From NCBI GenBank assembly GCA_029168955.1, contig JAPDOI010000415.1, positions 186,001-250,000 of the forward strand: a stretch of 64,000 bases of DNA, read 5' to 3'. Under the pieces are notes generated by a model. That model saw nothing but the letters and a program-made list of their open reading frames with translations, did not search any database and was not told where the DNA came from. The position numbers and the translations under genes are program-made. The DNA is from Aplectana chamaeleonis. Its lineage: Eukaryota; Nematoda; Chromadorea; Rhabditida; Cosmocercidae. Of this stretch, positions 10,501-23,494 are shown piece after piece (the first letter of the stretch is position 1; each line of letters starts with the position of its first letter).

Positions 10501-12229
10501 TAAATTCTTTAAAATTTATTTTACTATTTATTTTACGAATTTTGTGCAAGCATTTAAAAATTGTGAAATAATCCGATTTCTGGATATTATACAAGTGTCA
10601 GAAATCAAGAACTCCACCTGAATTTTTGAACTCTGCATTTGCTTCACATTTCAAATTCTTGTCGAATTTTGATTTTAATCCGAAGTTTAAAAATCGGGAC
10701 TGGCTGTGAGTGAGTCTTACCATTTTTTAATCAAACATTTCAACAATATTCGCCATTTTGATTTGAAAATTAATGAAGACATGGTACCGTGAGTTTTCTA
10801 TCAAACCTGATTGATAACTTGGTAACTACAATGAAACTGACTCTCGGCGGCGAGAGTCAATTGGAGGTTCTCGTTGCCTAATTTGCACCTCAAACAACAC
10901 CACATCGAGTGTTAATTTGTGCGCAGATCAGTGTGGGAGGAACGTAAAAGTGTCTCATTTGCTGGAGCTACCATTTAGCGTGGTCCCCACTGCACATTCT
11001 ACACTATTCAGCGCTACACCCCGAAGTGTTTAATACTATCACAATAACTTCGTCTTCTCCCCACTGTACTTTTCGCTTCTCCCAGATGCACTGATTTGCT
11101 GATCCATTAGAGTTTTCATGTTTCCATGAACATATGGAACCTTTTTTCTGATCAGCAGTATGGTGCTATATCTTCGTATTTTTCACTAAGGATAATCTAG
11201 ATGCAAGGTGGGTCTAATCTTCACTATTTTTCTATCCTAATTTGCTAAAATTTATGATATGAAAAGGTATGATTTGAAAATTAAAATAGATCTTGTATTT
11301 ATAAATAGTGTCGAAATTATTATTTCTAAATTTCAAAAAAAAGCTCCAGAATTTCCTGAAGTCGTCTATATTTCGACCGCTGAGTGTATGGGGACGCATA
11401 TTTATTGAGATTCTTCCATATTTCGGTCTCGTGTGGGCCGTCCAGTCGATATGTGTTGGTCAGTGGCGGCGGAGAAGACCAGCCCGTGTTGGTAAATCGG
11501 CCGTTATGCGAGGGGTGAAGGGTCACGCAAAGGGCTAGCATTGGCAAGGCTCTAAATCTATTCACCATCACTCATAAAAGCCCTAGAACTTCTGAAATCT
11601 TGGAAGTTCTCCGATTCTAGATGCATTTTGGATCGATCAGTGGCTTCAATAAAGTTATAAATAGGTCTTCAAGAATATTGTATTCAATACATAAAAATGA
11701 TAAAATCAATAAATAGGTAAAATTGAAAATTTTGAAATTATAAAGAAATAAAAAAAACAAAATTTAGAATACATTTAGTATGAATTAATATCGCTATGAA
11801 AAATGATGAATTTGACAGGATTCGCTTTTTTATTTTTCAACAATGTTCACTAATGCTGAAAAGTTTGTCTCACTCTCAGAATTTGAACTACATCCGAAAT
11901 TTTGATTAAATTCAAAAATTCGGACACTTCGGAATTTTAAAATTCGCCCTAAATTTCAAGTTTCAAAATTTTTAACGAGCTCAGTTTATGAAAATTTGAA
12001 ATATACAGATTTTAGATTGCTGAAATAAACTCAGAATATGGCAAATAAAACATCAGAATTCAAAAGTCAGAATTAAATTTGAATTGAATTCTGAATTTTA
12101 AGATTTTAATAAATTTGCGGTGTTAAAAATTTGAATCAACTGCTGACTTTTCAAAACTTAAAGCAGTCAAGAGATCTACAGAAAACCTAAAATAAATTTG
12201 AAAATCCGAAAAAATAAAGAGAATTTTTA

Positions 12230-13500
12230 AATCATAAATAAATTTGGATTTCGAGATTAAAAATGAATTTGAAATGAACTTGAAAAGAAATGGAAAAATT
12301 CAAAATCAAATCGGAATTCAAAAATCAGAATTAAATTGAGAATTTCCGAAATTCCAATAGTTTTCCAATGTTAAAAAATCGAATTAATTGCGGTTTTCGT
12401 AATAAATTCAAATTAGCAAAATCTGAGATAAGTCGCAAAAAAAAAAAAAAAACTTGTTATTAAATTCAGTTGATTATTGCGCAGATTCTAGTGAATTGGA
12501 TACAAACTGTTGTTGCCTGCGTGGAGTGGGTTTCGAAACCTGAAATGAACTAGAAAATCAAAAAAAGAGTCGAATTCGGAAATCAGAAGTAAAATTGAAT
12601 CACATTCTGAATTATTGAAATTGATTGAATTTGTAGTATTAAAAAGTTGAACATATTAGCGAGCTCCCAAAGCTTCAAATAAGCAAGAGTTTCCCAAAAC
12701 AAAAACAAAATCAAATCGAAAATTCGAAAAAAATGGGAAGTTCAAATCACAGTTAATTTTGAAATAAATTCAGAATTTTCGAACTTTGAATAAATTTCCA
12801 ATGTTAAAAATTGAATCGGATGCAAAGTTTTTGAATTGAACTCGAATTCTCAAAATTTGAAAGAAATTGAAATTTTTCAAAAAAAAAAAAAACGAAAAAA
12901 CTAGAATTAAATTTGGTTAATTATTGTGCATACATAAGTGTAAATAGCTATTGTGAAAAGGTCACGAAGTTCGCATTGAGCCTGAAATGGCAAGTTTGCG
13001 AAAATTCTCCGAATTAGCGGAAAGTGCGCGGTGACAAGTCTGCAGCCCCTCAATTGAATTTAGACAAAGTCATTACATTCCAAAATTTAAACCTCAATGC
13101 GAGTGATGTTTATTCCGTGAAACAACTACTCCGCCAATCTCTATTTACGATGTTTCTACAAAAGAACGTTTGTGACCGACTCTTCTCGTGAGCGTGCATG
13201 CGTTCGCCGAGAGGAGAGTAATTATCTCGGGCGCGCCAGTTTATGGCTCACCTCAGGTACTTCGAGTAGGCGAGCAGTACGAAAATGGACTTTCTCAGAA
13301 CTTCTTCATCGAATCGGATAGAGGGCGACGCGTACATTCGAATGGTACCACACACTATGGGGGAAAATGGAGAAAGAAACGAGTTATGGCGAAAAGTCGC
13401 AAAAGTCGCGATTTCGCGACTTTCGCGACTTCTTTGAGTAATTTAGGGCGAGTATTGTAGTTGTCCTGAAAACCTGTGTTGGGATAACACTGTGCTTCCC
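12230..13500. other. AT-rich intergenic tract
   Basis: Degenerate AATTCAAA/TTTGAATT sequence of the same flavour as the arms of the neighbouring element, with poly(A) runs at about 12438 and 12882. A short palindromic tract of GTCGCGA/TCGCGAC words lies at 13392-13435. No gene seen. Confidence 0.4.
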
Positions 13501-13509
13501 AACGACGGC

Positions 13510-14160
13510 ATAGTAACTCAGAGGATCGCGGGGTCGTAATGGAGCACAATAGGCTTTCACCTCGACGAGGATAGCGAGGGCAGCACGAGGGGAAGAGCTG
13601 CTGCTCGAGCAGCACGTGCTGCCTTTGTGCTGCTCTTAGCAGCACGTGCTGCCCTCGTCCTCCATTTGTCGCCTCAGCTGCTGCTCTTTTTTGTGGCAAT
13701 CGTAGTGGGGTAACATTGCTCAAAGTGGTCCGTTTGGAAAGCTACGAGCATATTTACAATCAGCATGGGGAGTTCTTTAAGCATGCACATATAGACATCT
13801 GATTAGCTATATGACCATTCACCATTTCTCTTTTTTCCTCCCAGGCAAGGTGTATGGAATTGAAGCAATCGTTCAATCTTCATCTCAGACGATTGTGTGG
13901 TTGTGAAGAAGCACAGTTGGCTCTCGCCTCCAGTGTAATAGCGAGGGCAGCACAAGTGGACGAGCTCCTGCTTGAGGAGTGCTGCCCTCGTTCTCCATTC
14001 GTCTCCTCAGATGCTGCTCTCTGTTGCGGCCAGCACCGTGTGGTAACATTGTTCAACAGTGGTCCACTCGGGTAGCTACAAGCACAGTCATAATCAGCAT
14101 GAAGAGTTCTTCGCTTCTAAGCGGGCACATCCCCTACTCCCATACCCTCTATAAAACGTC
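13510..14160. repeat. Repeat with GCAGCACGTGCTGC palindromes, copy 1
   Basis: The block opens with CAGAGGATCGCGGGGTCGTAAT and contains two perfect AGCAGCACGTGCTGCC palindromes, each centred on CACGTG, then TGTGGCAATCGTAGTG and ATCTTCATCT...GACGATCG. The same order occurs at 23495-24110. It has no protein signature. It may be a non-autonomous transposon. Confidence 0.7.
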
Positions 14161-14330
14161 GTAATTCACGTCATTCGATGTGGTAGCGGGGCGCGCCACG
14201 CCTCGGCCTCCGTCTGCCCTACGCTCCCTCACTGTCTCTAACCTTCGTTCCGCACCAGCACGCGTAGGAACCAAGTGCCTTTCGCTGTTTTATAGCCTGT
14301 TCAACTTCGAGTTAGAGTTAACACAACCAA
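14160..14330. repeat. Insertion in copy 1 relative to copy 2
   Basis: Sequence from about 14160 to 14325 is absent between the matching blocks of the copy at 23495-24170, where GAAGTTGTATAGAGTTAAGAG leads directly into CCAATCGATCTCCAGCC. The inserted segment is related in reverse complement to 235-430. Confidence 0.5.
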
Positions 14331-14923
14331 TCGATCTCCAGCCATATCACAAGGAATACCTTAAAGGCAGCGTACGCGCAAAGACCAGTATTCTTTTTTT
14401 GGGGCAGACAGGCCTACCAGGTTGTGACATATCGCAAAGAGGCCACCCAAAATACGCAAGCTTCGGAGAAAAACTCGTTTGAAAATCCCGTAGCATTCAG
14501 CTTCCTTTAAATACGTCTGTTCGGTGTGTATTGTGTAATACACCAATGTCGAAAATTTGAACGTCTAAATTGGTTTAGCCCCTTAACTTTTTAGGTTCCG
14601 CAATTCTTTTCGCCTCTCTGTTGTCGAAAATTCTCTAAAACAAGAAGCTCTAACTAAATATAGAGGTTTGAACGAGGATCTCTCGGAATAAAGAAAATAA
14701 ACTTTTGAAGTTTCGCGGGCTGTCGGAACCTGTCGTGGCGCTTCTGTTCCTCATGTCAGATGACGCCTTTTCAGACCACGGAGCAGTTTTGACGAGCTTA
14801 TATCATTATAAATGCGCGACATTGAGGTCTCAAGTTTCGCTATCTCCACTTGGTTCAAACATTGGAATGTGAAGAAAACCCCAAATGAGGATTTCCGCCT
14901 TAAAAAAAGGAAGCTGCCTTTAA

Positions 14924-15398
14924 AGGCACAGAACACCCAGAAGATGATTTTTTTGTTTTTATGCTGGTCTTGAGGAGGGTCACACTCTGATCACAGGGGT
15001 ATCTCTTTTTTCGTCCAAGACCCCCTATGAACAGAGTTATGGCTTATTAAAGATGCCTATAATTAAAGGGTGAAGAATTGGCGGATGAATTGTCTCTTCT
15101 CTTCATCTGCAATCGTTGCCCGAGAGCGAGCCAGGATAAGGAGACAGTCTGGCTATGGTCTGAAGAACGACGATTTGTTGAGAATTCAGTCATTCATTTA
15201 GTCGCTACAGAGTTTGGAAATCTGGTTAGGGGTGTGGCCCGTGGTGGTGAGCGAAGGAGGTCGGGCCTACGGTGGTCGCCTATATCTCGCTTATTCGGAG
15301 GAATTGAGATCTCGCACTTGGCACGTCTTATAAAAGAGGTGTCTACTAGACAATCAAATAAAAATCACAAAATTCATATCTGAGGGTGTAGTGTGACT
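14924..15398. mobile_element. TTAA-flanked MITE
   Basis: It begins at TTAA (14920-14923) with AGGCACAGAACACCCAGAAG and ends near CTGAGGGTGTAGTGTGACTTCAA. The interior matches the element at 31402 (GACCCCxTATGAACAxAGTTATGG, TATATCTCGCTT). Termini are diverged. The 101-codon frame at 15078-15383 falls inside the element and is not a gene. Confidence 0.55.
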
Positions 15399-16139
15399 TC
15401 AAGGTACACAACCGCTTGTTTGGTGAGGGGTGTGGGGGGGGTTAGGTGTTCTCACCGCGTTTTCTGAGACGACGCATTACGAATTATCCATGTCGAATTC
15501 GTATAGAGTGTACTGTCGCATATGAGAAAGTTTGCCAGAAGCCTGTATGAAGGGAAAGCAAACCACAAATGAAGTCGAGTATCTTTGCAGCCATCTTCCA
15601 GAAAAGACACAGAACAGATATCAAATTGGGGAATAGTTATGTAAGCAAAGAAAGTGTGAGGACTGCTTCATCAGTATCGTACGCGAATTTAGATTTCGGG
15701 GGATGCGTGCCTATTCCTACTCGCTAAACTTTAACCACCAATACTCTGCTCATAATCTATTCTAAGATCCACCAACAACGTCCTTTTTCATGAGACAGTA
15801 TGCCATCGCAAGGATTTAGGGCGCTACTGCCTTTTTAATCGGTAAGCATATCATTAAATGATTGGGGGTGCACCGCTATATTTCTCCATGTCTCAGTATT
15901 CCGCTGTTTTTGATAATAGAAATCCTGAGCTCTATAGAAGTACCCCAAAGATTAGGTTGTTAACATGAGACTAAAAATAGAGAGCACATAAAACATTTAA
16001 TCTGTAGTAAACTAGGAAATATGCATATTACCAAACATGTTTTGGTGATTTCTAATCATTTCCATCGAAATCCAGGAAGAATGCATTCAAAAGAGCTTTC
16101 GGATCGGATAAGCAGGGTGGGGCGCCGCAACATGCGCTC
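15399..16139. other. Intergenic, nothing supported
   Basis: A G-rich run (GTGTGGGGGGGG) at about 15429. Otherwise featureless AT-rich sequence without motif-bearing frames. Confidence 0.4.
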
Positions 16140-17840
16140 GGCGGGACGCGGAGTTTTTGGCACGGTCTGAGTCTGGGGTCTTGCCCGTACACTTTTCAGT
16201 TCCAAGCGTGAGCGATTTACCTGTTCACCTGCGCGGCCACCTCAAATGTGGTAATTTTATGCAAAATTCACTTTTTTGTTGCATCAAGTCTTCCAAAAAA
16301 ATCTGGTACCTTATTGATCATCAAATCGAACGCCGTCTAGAAAAAAAGGATTTTCGTTAGGTTTGATATGGTACACTCGAGTAAAATAGTTCCTTGCGAG
16401 CAATGTGAATGGTTCAACTCGATTAAAGGCTGATGAATTATACTGAAAAAAATGATGAGTCGTCATTCTCATAGGATGATAGTTGTGTGGAACCGACCGA
16501 AAGTTTGAGAAATGTTCAACCCTTTTGAAATAATTTAATCAGTGCGTTCTACAAGATTCTAGAACAATCTGAGTTTTTTTTTCAAATATTGAAGGTATGT
16601 GTCGAGAACTCTGTAAAATCACGTTCTTACTTTCAAATTCGTTTTCATGACTTTGAACTTGACTCGCATTTTCCAGTGAATCATAATTTTTTGGTTTTGG
16701 ACAAGGACAACGAGGACTTGTATTTTTCAAATGCTGAGCGGCAATGGTTTGCCGAAAATGGAACGAAATGGCCAACACGTTTTCTTCACGAAAAACACGA
16801 TGCTCACAATATTCAAAGCAGACAGTTCTAAATTTACTTTGCATTTAATTCTCTGAATTTACTTTGCATTTAATTCAACAATTTTAAACCATCCAGAGAA
16901 AGTTCACGACAATAATTTCGGAAGAAAAAAACATTTTCATTGAATCATTGCTTTTTCTGAAGAAAAAAATCACCATTTTAGAGAGATCGCCAAATGATGG
17001 ATACTCTGATATTTGCAATGCCGTTTGCCCAAGGCATTCCTCTAACCAGTGCGAATTTCAGTGAATTAAGAAAATTTTTTGGAAGGTTTCATCTTTGGAA
17101 TATGTGGGTATAACTTTTTTCCCAAAGAAAGCCATGATTCGTCTTTAAAATCGAGAAAAACAGAATATTGCGCCTAATTCCTATCTTTACGGTCCCAAAA
17201 CCGAGTGGAAATAGATTCTTGTCTAGGGATAGAGAATATCTCTGTTGAGGAATGTTTTTGAGACACTCACATTCACTACCGACCGAGGCCTGTGTTGAAT
17301 GGCCCTCGCAAACTCGTGCCAGATACGAGGCAGCCTTACATGGGCATGAGACAGTCGGCAATGCGAGCATCATTTCCTCGATCGGTGGCGAAGATCAAAG
17401 GTTATAATCAAGGATGAAACTCCCGTTAGGGATATGAATAGGCCTCACTGGGGTCTTTATCTTTGATGGGTCGCTGCAGCGCTGCTGCTGAAAGCGACAT
17501 ATCACCTGCGAAATAAAAATTATAAGAAAAAAGAAAAGATCATAAATTAGGAGCAGTAGTTGGGGCGAGAATAAAGAGCAGCAGTTGGGGAGAGAAGAGC
17601 AGCAGTTGGGGCCACAATGACGAGCAGCAGTTGGGGCCACAATGACGAGCAGCAGTTGGGGCGACGACTGGAGCAGTTGGGGCGACTGTAGCAGCAGGTG
17701 GGGCAACCATACGAGCAGCAGTTGGGGCAGTGAGCGGAGCAAGAGGACACTACGTGCTGCCCTGGGCAGCAGTTGGGGGAACTAAAGGGGCTTACACCTC
17801 GACGAGTAAATGCGTTAGTAATCCCCTTGTGCTGCCTTAC
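16140..17840. repeat. 1.7-kb repeat, uninterrupted copy
   Basis: It is colinear with 28470-31230: GCGCGxCCxCTCAAAxGTGGTA at about 16230, CTCTGATATTTG at 17005, TTGGAATATGTGG at 17093, GACACTCACATTCACTAC at 17261, ATAATCAAGGATGAAAC at 17404, then the GAGCAGCAGTTGGGG array. It lacks the inserts of the other copy and so serves as its empty-site reference. No enzyme motif was recognised. Confidence 0.75.
17550..17745. repeat. GAGCAGCAGTTGGGG short tandem array
   Basis: About eight imperfect units of roughly 18-27 bp share the core GAGCAGCAGTTGGGG with variable spacers (CCACAATGAC, CGACGACTG). The matching array in the second copy is at about 30930-31110. On the minus strand it reads as Leu/Pro-rich low-complexity peptide, which is not a gene. 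Confidence 0.8.
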
Positions 17841-18257
17841 TAAGCCGCGAGTATCTGAGAACTGAAGATTTGTTTTCACATTTTTTGTAATATGCGTGTA
17901 TGAAGATTGAAGTTTGTATGTGAACATGCTGCAAATGCAATGAAGTACTACTGTTTGTTCAATTATGTATGTTTTTTAAGGCTTGCCTTGAGTGCCTGGT
18001 TTATTTTTCACCGTTTTGCCTCAATTTGGTTCCGGAATTAACCAAAGTTATCCGAAATTATCCGACCGGATATCCGTATCTGAATCACTGGAAAAATGGA
18101 ATTATCCGAATCGATCCATTATCCAAAGAATTATCTTCGGATAACAAGTATACCGCCCATGAGGTTGCCGTGCGTGCCGAGCGGCATGCAGGAAGGCATT
18201 TTACGGAAATGCAAACCAATCGAAGGGGGTTTAGACCAAGAGTGAATAATATCCTAA

Positions 18258-18733
18258 AGGCAGTGTTCACGATTAAGCAATGTCTGATTCTTTCGTGGAA
18301 TCGGCTGCTGCAGGGCCTAGCGGAACCCTAACGTTGAAAAAACTAAGAAGAATGAGCGGTCCCCTACGGCCCCAAGGTTGGACACCCATCAGCTCGTCAC
18401 ACCCCAGATGCACTTTCCACGCCCACCGACGTGAACAAATGAATGCTCGAGATTGTGAGATGAGCTATGGTTTCCAATCAATAGCCCCGTTCTTCCCTTC
18501 ATTCTCAACTCCTCTCTTTACTCAGGTCGGCTCGCATACAGTGGCCGCGAAAGACGGAAGTTACAAGCCTCGGACAACTCGTCCACCATTTTCCCTAGCT
18601 CAATTTTTGACGGAACATAATTCCGTTCCTAGAAGGTCTTGTACGATTCCAAAAACATCATTGGAATCAGCATGGGACCGTCTTCAAGATAGGTGGAAAA
18701 GCAGAAAAACGATCCTTATCGTAAACACTGCCT
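18258..18733. mobile_element. TTAA-family MITE, interior inverted relative to 29886-30371
   Basis: 476 bp starting AGGCAGTGTTCACGAT and ending CGTAAACACTGCCT, flanked by CTAA/TCAA (diverged TTAA). The interior is the reverse complement of the element at 29886-30371, sharing for example GGAATCAGCATGGGACCG, CTTGTACGATTCC and GAGATGAGCTATGGTTTCC. The 179-codon plus-strand frame is a chance frame across the element. Confidence 0.8.
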
Positions 18734-19458
18734 TCAACCAGCCGTTTGCAACCGTGAAATGCCTTCGAGACGGCCACTTCATACGCACGCCCAACGCGTG
18801 GATGGAGAGTCTCTTCTGAACAGAATTTAGGTATAGTTTTCGCTACGACAGACACATGTGCTAGTCTTTCTGAGGGTTTTACCTGGAGTCATTTTCAGGA
18901 ACGACATCTTATCGACCTGTTGTTGACAACTTAGATCTGCTCAGCAAACGTGTTTGCCAAAACACGAAAATATTAACGCAAAAAATAGGATCGATTCATA
19001 TATTTTTCTGACGCTCTCACTCTTAGACTACGCCATCAGTCGGTGTCATCTATGAGATTTTTTCGACTTCCATTATTTAAGAATCATGAATGATTTTTCT
19101 CAAATAAAACTCAACTACAACAGATCGCTCATCCGAAAAATTGGAATTGTTTTATTTATTTATTCTTCTTCCGATTTTTTCTTTATTTACTCAAACCCTT
19201 ACTTTTTTGTTTTTTGTGTCTTTTTCTCAGCTAACTTCAGGCTGAAGTGACAAACGACCATCCAAAGAAACTCGGCGGTTGTCAATGTGCGAGCTGTTAC
19301 GGTCAAGGCAGCATTCGAATTTAGGTGTTTTGGCTCGAGTTGCTGCTGCTTGAGATAAAAATTTCCGGTTTCGTGCTCTCTATAAGGCCTCTCAAAAGTT
19401 CAATGTAGTATTCAAGCGGTTTCAAACTACCAAAATAAAAATTATCGTGTTATAAATA
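18734..19458. other. Intergenic, nothing supported
   Basis: AT-rich sequence with TTATTTATTTATT near 19151 and pyrimidine-rich stretches. No motif-bearing frame. Confidence 0.4.
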
Positions 19459-19466
19459 GTGTATAC

Positions 19467-21099
19467 CAGGGCTATGCGTTATAACGTTAACGTATTAACA
19501 CATTAACAGGTTAACGCTGTTTTTATTCTCGAAAATTAACGATTAACGCCTAACGAAAAAATCTTGAAATCATAATTTATAATTCGTTATTTGTCGTAGA
19601 ATTATGACACCAGGATACTGCACGCGGTGCTGGGCCGCGAGGTTTGCTCAGAACCTCCCCTAGGAGCGTGAGAAGGTCAAGTTTTGACCGTGTTCTACCC
19701 CTCCCCCTCCTCACCTAGAGCTGATGTGTTCAAACAGTGTTTATCTAGCAGGTTTGCCTCTAGTGTTTGATTGCAGTTAAATTACTCTTGTCGTATTAAA
19801 TTGGTGAAGCTAGTGCTATGCGAAAAAAATGCGGATGTTTGCAAGGACGAACAGCGCCCATCGCATTTGTGTAGAGAGGGGCTTAAAGTGCAAAAGTGTA
19901 TCTATAGTGCAGTCCAGCAAATTTCTCACATGTACTTATCAATGAGAAGAGGTCGTCGGAAGATCAATATGCATGAATCCCTATGCAAAACGCTCGTCAC
20001 CGATTGGGCGAGAGCGGTTGTGCTGCCATGAGTTTCAAGCACATCGATCTCTGGCCAACCGCTTCCCATTGGTAATTAGATGAGCAACTTTTGGTGGACT
20101 ACGTTATAACTGGTTACAGTCTGCGCTATGTAATAAAGTGCGGATGTTCGAGGGGAAAGGGGAGTTCGATCCCGCTTGAAGTTTATAGTTATGCAAAGTA
20201 CGGATCACGATAGCAGGACATTTGGGTCGAGCGGGGTCTATTCACTCTTTGTATACACCTTCGCCATCTAGGATGAAGGGTGAGCACTGCTGCAGTGTAT
20301 GGGCTCACACTTTCTCAGGTGTGGTCCCGCCGGAAGTCGACAATTTTGAAAACTGTGAGTCACGAGAGTAAAATATTTGAGTCAAGCATCGCTTATTTAT
20401 CCTGCATACGAAATTTCACCGTCTGTGATCGACGCTGAAGGGCGCTACATTGTTCTTGAAAACGTCGAAAGAAAAACGTGCGTCTCCGAAAAAAGGTTTT
20501 CAAAAGGTTATAAGTTAAGTAGTAAACGAGTTATTTCGAAAAATCCTGGCTTTGAGAGACTACACTTGATACTCCATCGTCTGCGAACTTCTGCAGATCT
20601 GAAGAGTACTTTTAAAAACATTAACCTATTGTGGGTTCTTCTCTAAAATGCACTGTGGGTCCACATCTGGCAAGGTAAGCGCTGAGAAAACGCGAATATT
20701 GACGCAGAACCCACACCAGGAAAGTTTTCTCAAAAGGCACACTCCAGAGGTGCCGTACTCAGATATTCTTGGGGAAGTTCCCGAGGACAATAGACCTGAT
20801 TTGGTCGTTATCACTCGGTCGAGGGGAGAGGAGCGAGACTTCCCTCGGAGGGGGACGTCTCGCCCCTCTCCCCTGAAATTATACACAAGCGATAGGGCGT
20901 TCGAATCAGTCAACTTGGGGGGAGAACAAGGGGAGTTCGCTTCACGGTGTTCCCATGGCCGTGGTGTTTTTCTTTTGAATGGTTTACCGAAATGCAAAAT
21001 TAACGTATTAACGCATTAACGGGTTAACGCGGTTTTTTTTTTGGAAATTAACGATTAATGCTTAACGAAAAAAATAATTTTTATTAACGCACACCCCTG
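19467..21099. mobile_element. Non-autonomous hAT element with TTAACG subterminal arrays
   Basis: 1,633 bp from CAGGGCTATGCGTTA to TAACGCACACCCCTG, flanked by GTGTATAC and ATGTATAC (7 of 8 bases), consistent with the 8-bp duplication of hAT elements. Each end has a cluster of GTTAACG/ATTAACG words followed by AATTAACGATTAA and CTAACGAAAAAA, in the same orientation at both ends. Interior frames (19771-20031, 20377-20646, 20648-21019) show no transposase motif. Confidence 0.85.
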
Positions 21100-21119
21100 A
21101 TGTATACCTCGCGCGATGT

Positions 21120-21310
21120 TCAATAGCGACAGTGTATATCAGCCATATCGATTTTCCACCACTATGCATGCTGAGCTGCTCCTCGCGGCAAGTATAGACC
21201 AACAAGAGAGGTGTCTATAGCGTTAATGAATCTGTAAGTTGGGTGGGGTTCCATAGTAAACCTGCGTACATACTATCCCGTGCCGAACTGCTTGCTTTAA
21301 AAAGGTTAAA
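21120..21310. repeat. Dispersed repeat shared with 4800-5010
   Basis: See the matching segment at 4800-5010. This copy immediately follows the right target duplication of the hAT element, so that element inserted at the edge of this repeat. Confidence 0.5.
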
Positions 21311-23490
21311 AGCGTTTCTCAACCTTCACTCGAGGGTTTCCCTTCCCCTGAACAACACACCTTGTTTAGTGTCGTCTCTTACTCTCATTCTGCAAGAGAG
21401 TCTCACAGTCCAATATTTTGAAACTTCGGATATATAGATTTACATATATTTGTAGGCCATTGAGATTACGCAGATGAACATGTATGTTTGTACCTGCATG
21501 TAAGAAAGTATTGCCTTTCAGCCAAAAAATTGCATAAATGCGCTCCTTGCGCTACGGAGATTGAGGCGATTAGCTCTATTTGATGAGCCACCAGCGCTCT
21601 GTGAAACTCTTTGCTGAATAAGGAATATCGGCGATTCATTCAAAAACGGTTTTTCTGTTCTATTTGTACTTCAATTTTGAAGGGAAAAAAATGAGGCGAG
21701 AATAAAGGGAGGAGTTCAAATCATCCAATGAAGCAGATATGAACGAAAAATTTGGTACTCAGGGCAGGCCAAAGTAGGCACGAAAGACAGCTGAGAGGGC
21801 TTGTCCGTGGGTGACCAAAGCGACCACGCACGACATCTCGTAGATCATGGGCAGGGCCACATGTGAGCTGTTGAAAGCATTGCCTACCATAAGTGTTGTT
21901 GGAAGTCATAAGGCTCCTTCCCACATAATGGTAATCCATGAAAAACCACCCATTAAAACCAACATTCCACACATTGTGTGGTTCCAACTGCTCGTCAAAA
22001 TTGTGAAATGTTTCGCACCCACGTTGGATCTTAAAAAATCCTGACGTGTGAATTTTGCTTCATGCCCCCATTATGTGTAATTGTCCCGAATAAACTTTTT
22101 TTTTCAGGAAAGCTGGACGCGATCACGTGTAAGGCTGAGATCATAATTCCCCGCGACCAGCAAAAGCAACTGTGCATCGCAGGCTTATCGATTTTCGATC
22201 GATATTCATGGTAAACATTGGGTCGCGTCGTTCGTTGCTGGAAGTACGGTCTTGGCCGAAAACTCGCTCATATTGATACGCATACTGTTAACAAAGCGGC
22301 CGAGGCGGACGCGAACGGCGTCATTGACTACGCCAAATACACTGAAGCGCATGAGGGACAATTCGATGCGGAGTGAAACATTCATTGATTATTTATTCAT
22401 TTATTTACATATTTATTATTTAAATATTTAGAACCGAAACTTTGTGAATCGTAAATTGTAAAAAAAAACTCCTATAATTTGTTGTTACGCACAGCCCTGA
22501 CTCGTATTCAGGACGCCGAAATAATTCCATTGGACTAAAAAGGCACCTCTAGACTTCAGTGGTATAAGTTATTAATAGTAAAATGGTTCTGGTGTGCAAT
22601 TTTTTTTGGTTATTCAATCACTGAAGTTCCCCGCGCCTACGTATACCGATCAAAATCTTTGCGGCGCTTAATGATGAAGTTCCTCTGACTAAAGAGTGAT
22701 TATTCGAGATTATCCAAGATTACGACCGGTGGACTATAATATCAAATTTAACCCCTGAGGTTGGACTGTGCCTTTAAGCACTGGGATATCGCGAATATGA
22801 GTGGACTAGACGAGTCCATAGTTTTTCGTAGAAAGAACTAACACTGATATATCGTACGGGCAGACCAATTTTACCGTATAGAAGTGTTTGCTCCAAATCG
22901 TTCTCTATTCGTTTCTGTTTTTTTTTACGCATGCCCTAGCAAAGTTGAAATTGACATAATCTGAGATGCCGCGATTGATCAGATTCGGTTGTACCCCGCG
23001 ATATGCGACTCTGTCTCCAATTATACGCGCACACTGGAACGCACGCCAGGAGTTTTATTCACAAGTAACCATTAAAGGCGGTGGTCGCGCAGAGAAAAGT
23101 TGCTGAGAAAGCAATAAAATCATATTCGTTCCCAAACGTATGAGAGACCGTTAAGGTTATGGGGCAAAAAAACGAGGTAGAACTGGAGTTATTAAGTTCC
23201 TAAGTTGATGATTCGTGCACACGTGCACAGCTCAGCCCAGACTGAGAGCCTCCTGTGCGTATAGTCAAAATTCATTGACATTCACGGGCCTGATTAACTG
23301 CTAATTTAGCTAACAAAAACTGCTGAACAATAAAAAATACTTCATTCAACAACATAAAAAAGCACTTCATTCCTTGTTTTAATTAGGTGATTTAAGGAAT
23401 AGTCGAGCATACCAGTCTGAAAGCCGCTGTTCATTGGTTAAATTCGATTACAAGTCAGCTGATGTTCTTAATATTAGGGATCATCTGTGC
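21311..23490. other. Repeat-rich intergenic tract
   Basis: No supported exon. GTTACGCACAGCCCTG at about 22484-22499 is an isolated terminus of the TTAACG-type hAT family. GGTTGGACTGTGCCTTTAA at about 22762 is an isolated right end of the TTAA-type MITE family. ATTTATTTAC-type low complexity lies at 22385-22430. Confidence 0.5.
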
Positions 23491-23494
23491 CGAT

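Larger units (their letters stand above)
8531..12229. mobile_element. 3.7-kb element with long inverted arms
   Basis: The left arm, about 8531-9250 continuing at 9677-9840, matches the reverse complement of 11335-12229 nearly base for base (for example the AGATCTCTTGACTGC word near 8581 and GCAGTCAAGAGATCT near 12163). A third copy of the arm's inner part lies at about 10030-10500 in the same orientation as the left arm. Arms are AT-rich except for a GC-rich inner block (GACCCTTCACCCCTCGCATAA, CCGCCGCCACTGACC). I found no transposase. It is a fold-back or long-TIR transposon or an inverted duplication. Target duplications were not resolved because a TTAA MITE end abuts the left edge. Confidence 0.75.

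Noticed and set aside
17395..17927. Leu/Pro/Cys-rich minus-strand proteins
   Set aside because: They are translations of the GAGCAGCAGTTGGGG short tandem array.
18280..18819. 179-codon plus-strand frame
   Set aside because: It coincides with a TTAA MITE that also occurs in the opposite orientation at 29886-30371.
20160..20190. tRNA B box GAGTTCGATCCCG
   Set aside because: No A box or cloverleaf can be drawn around it, and it lies inside a hAT element.
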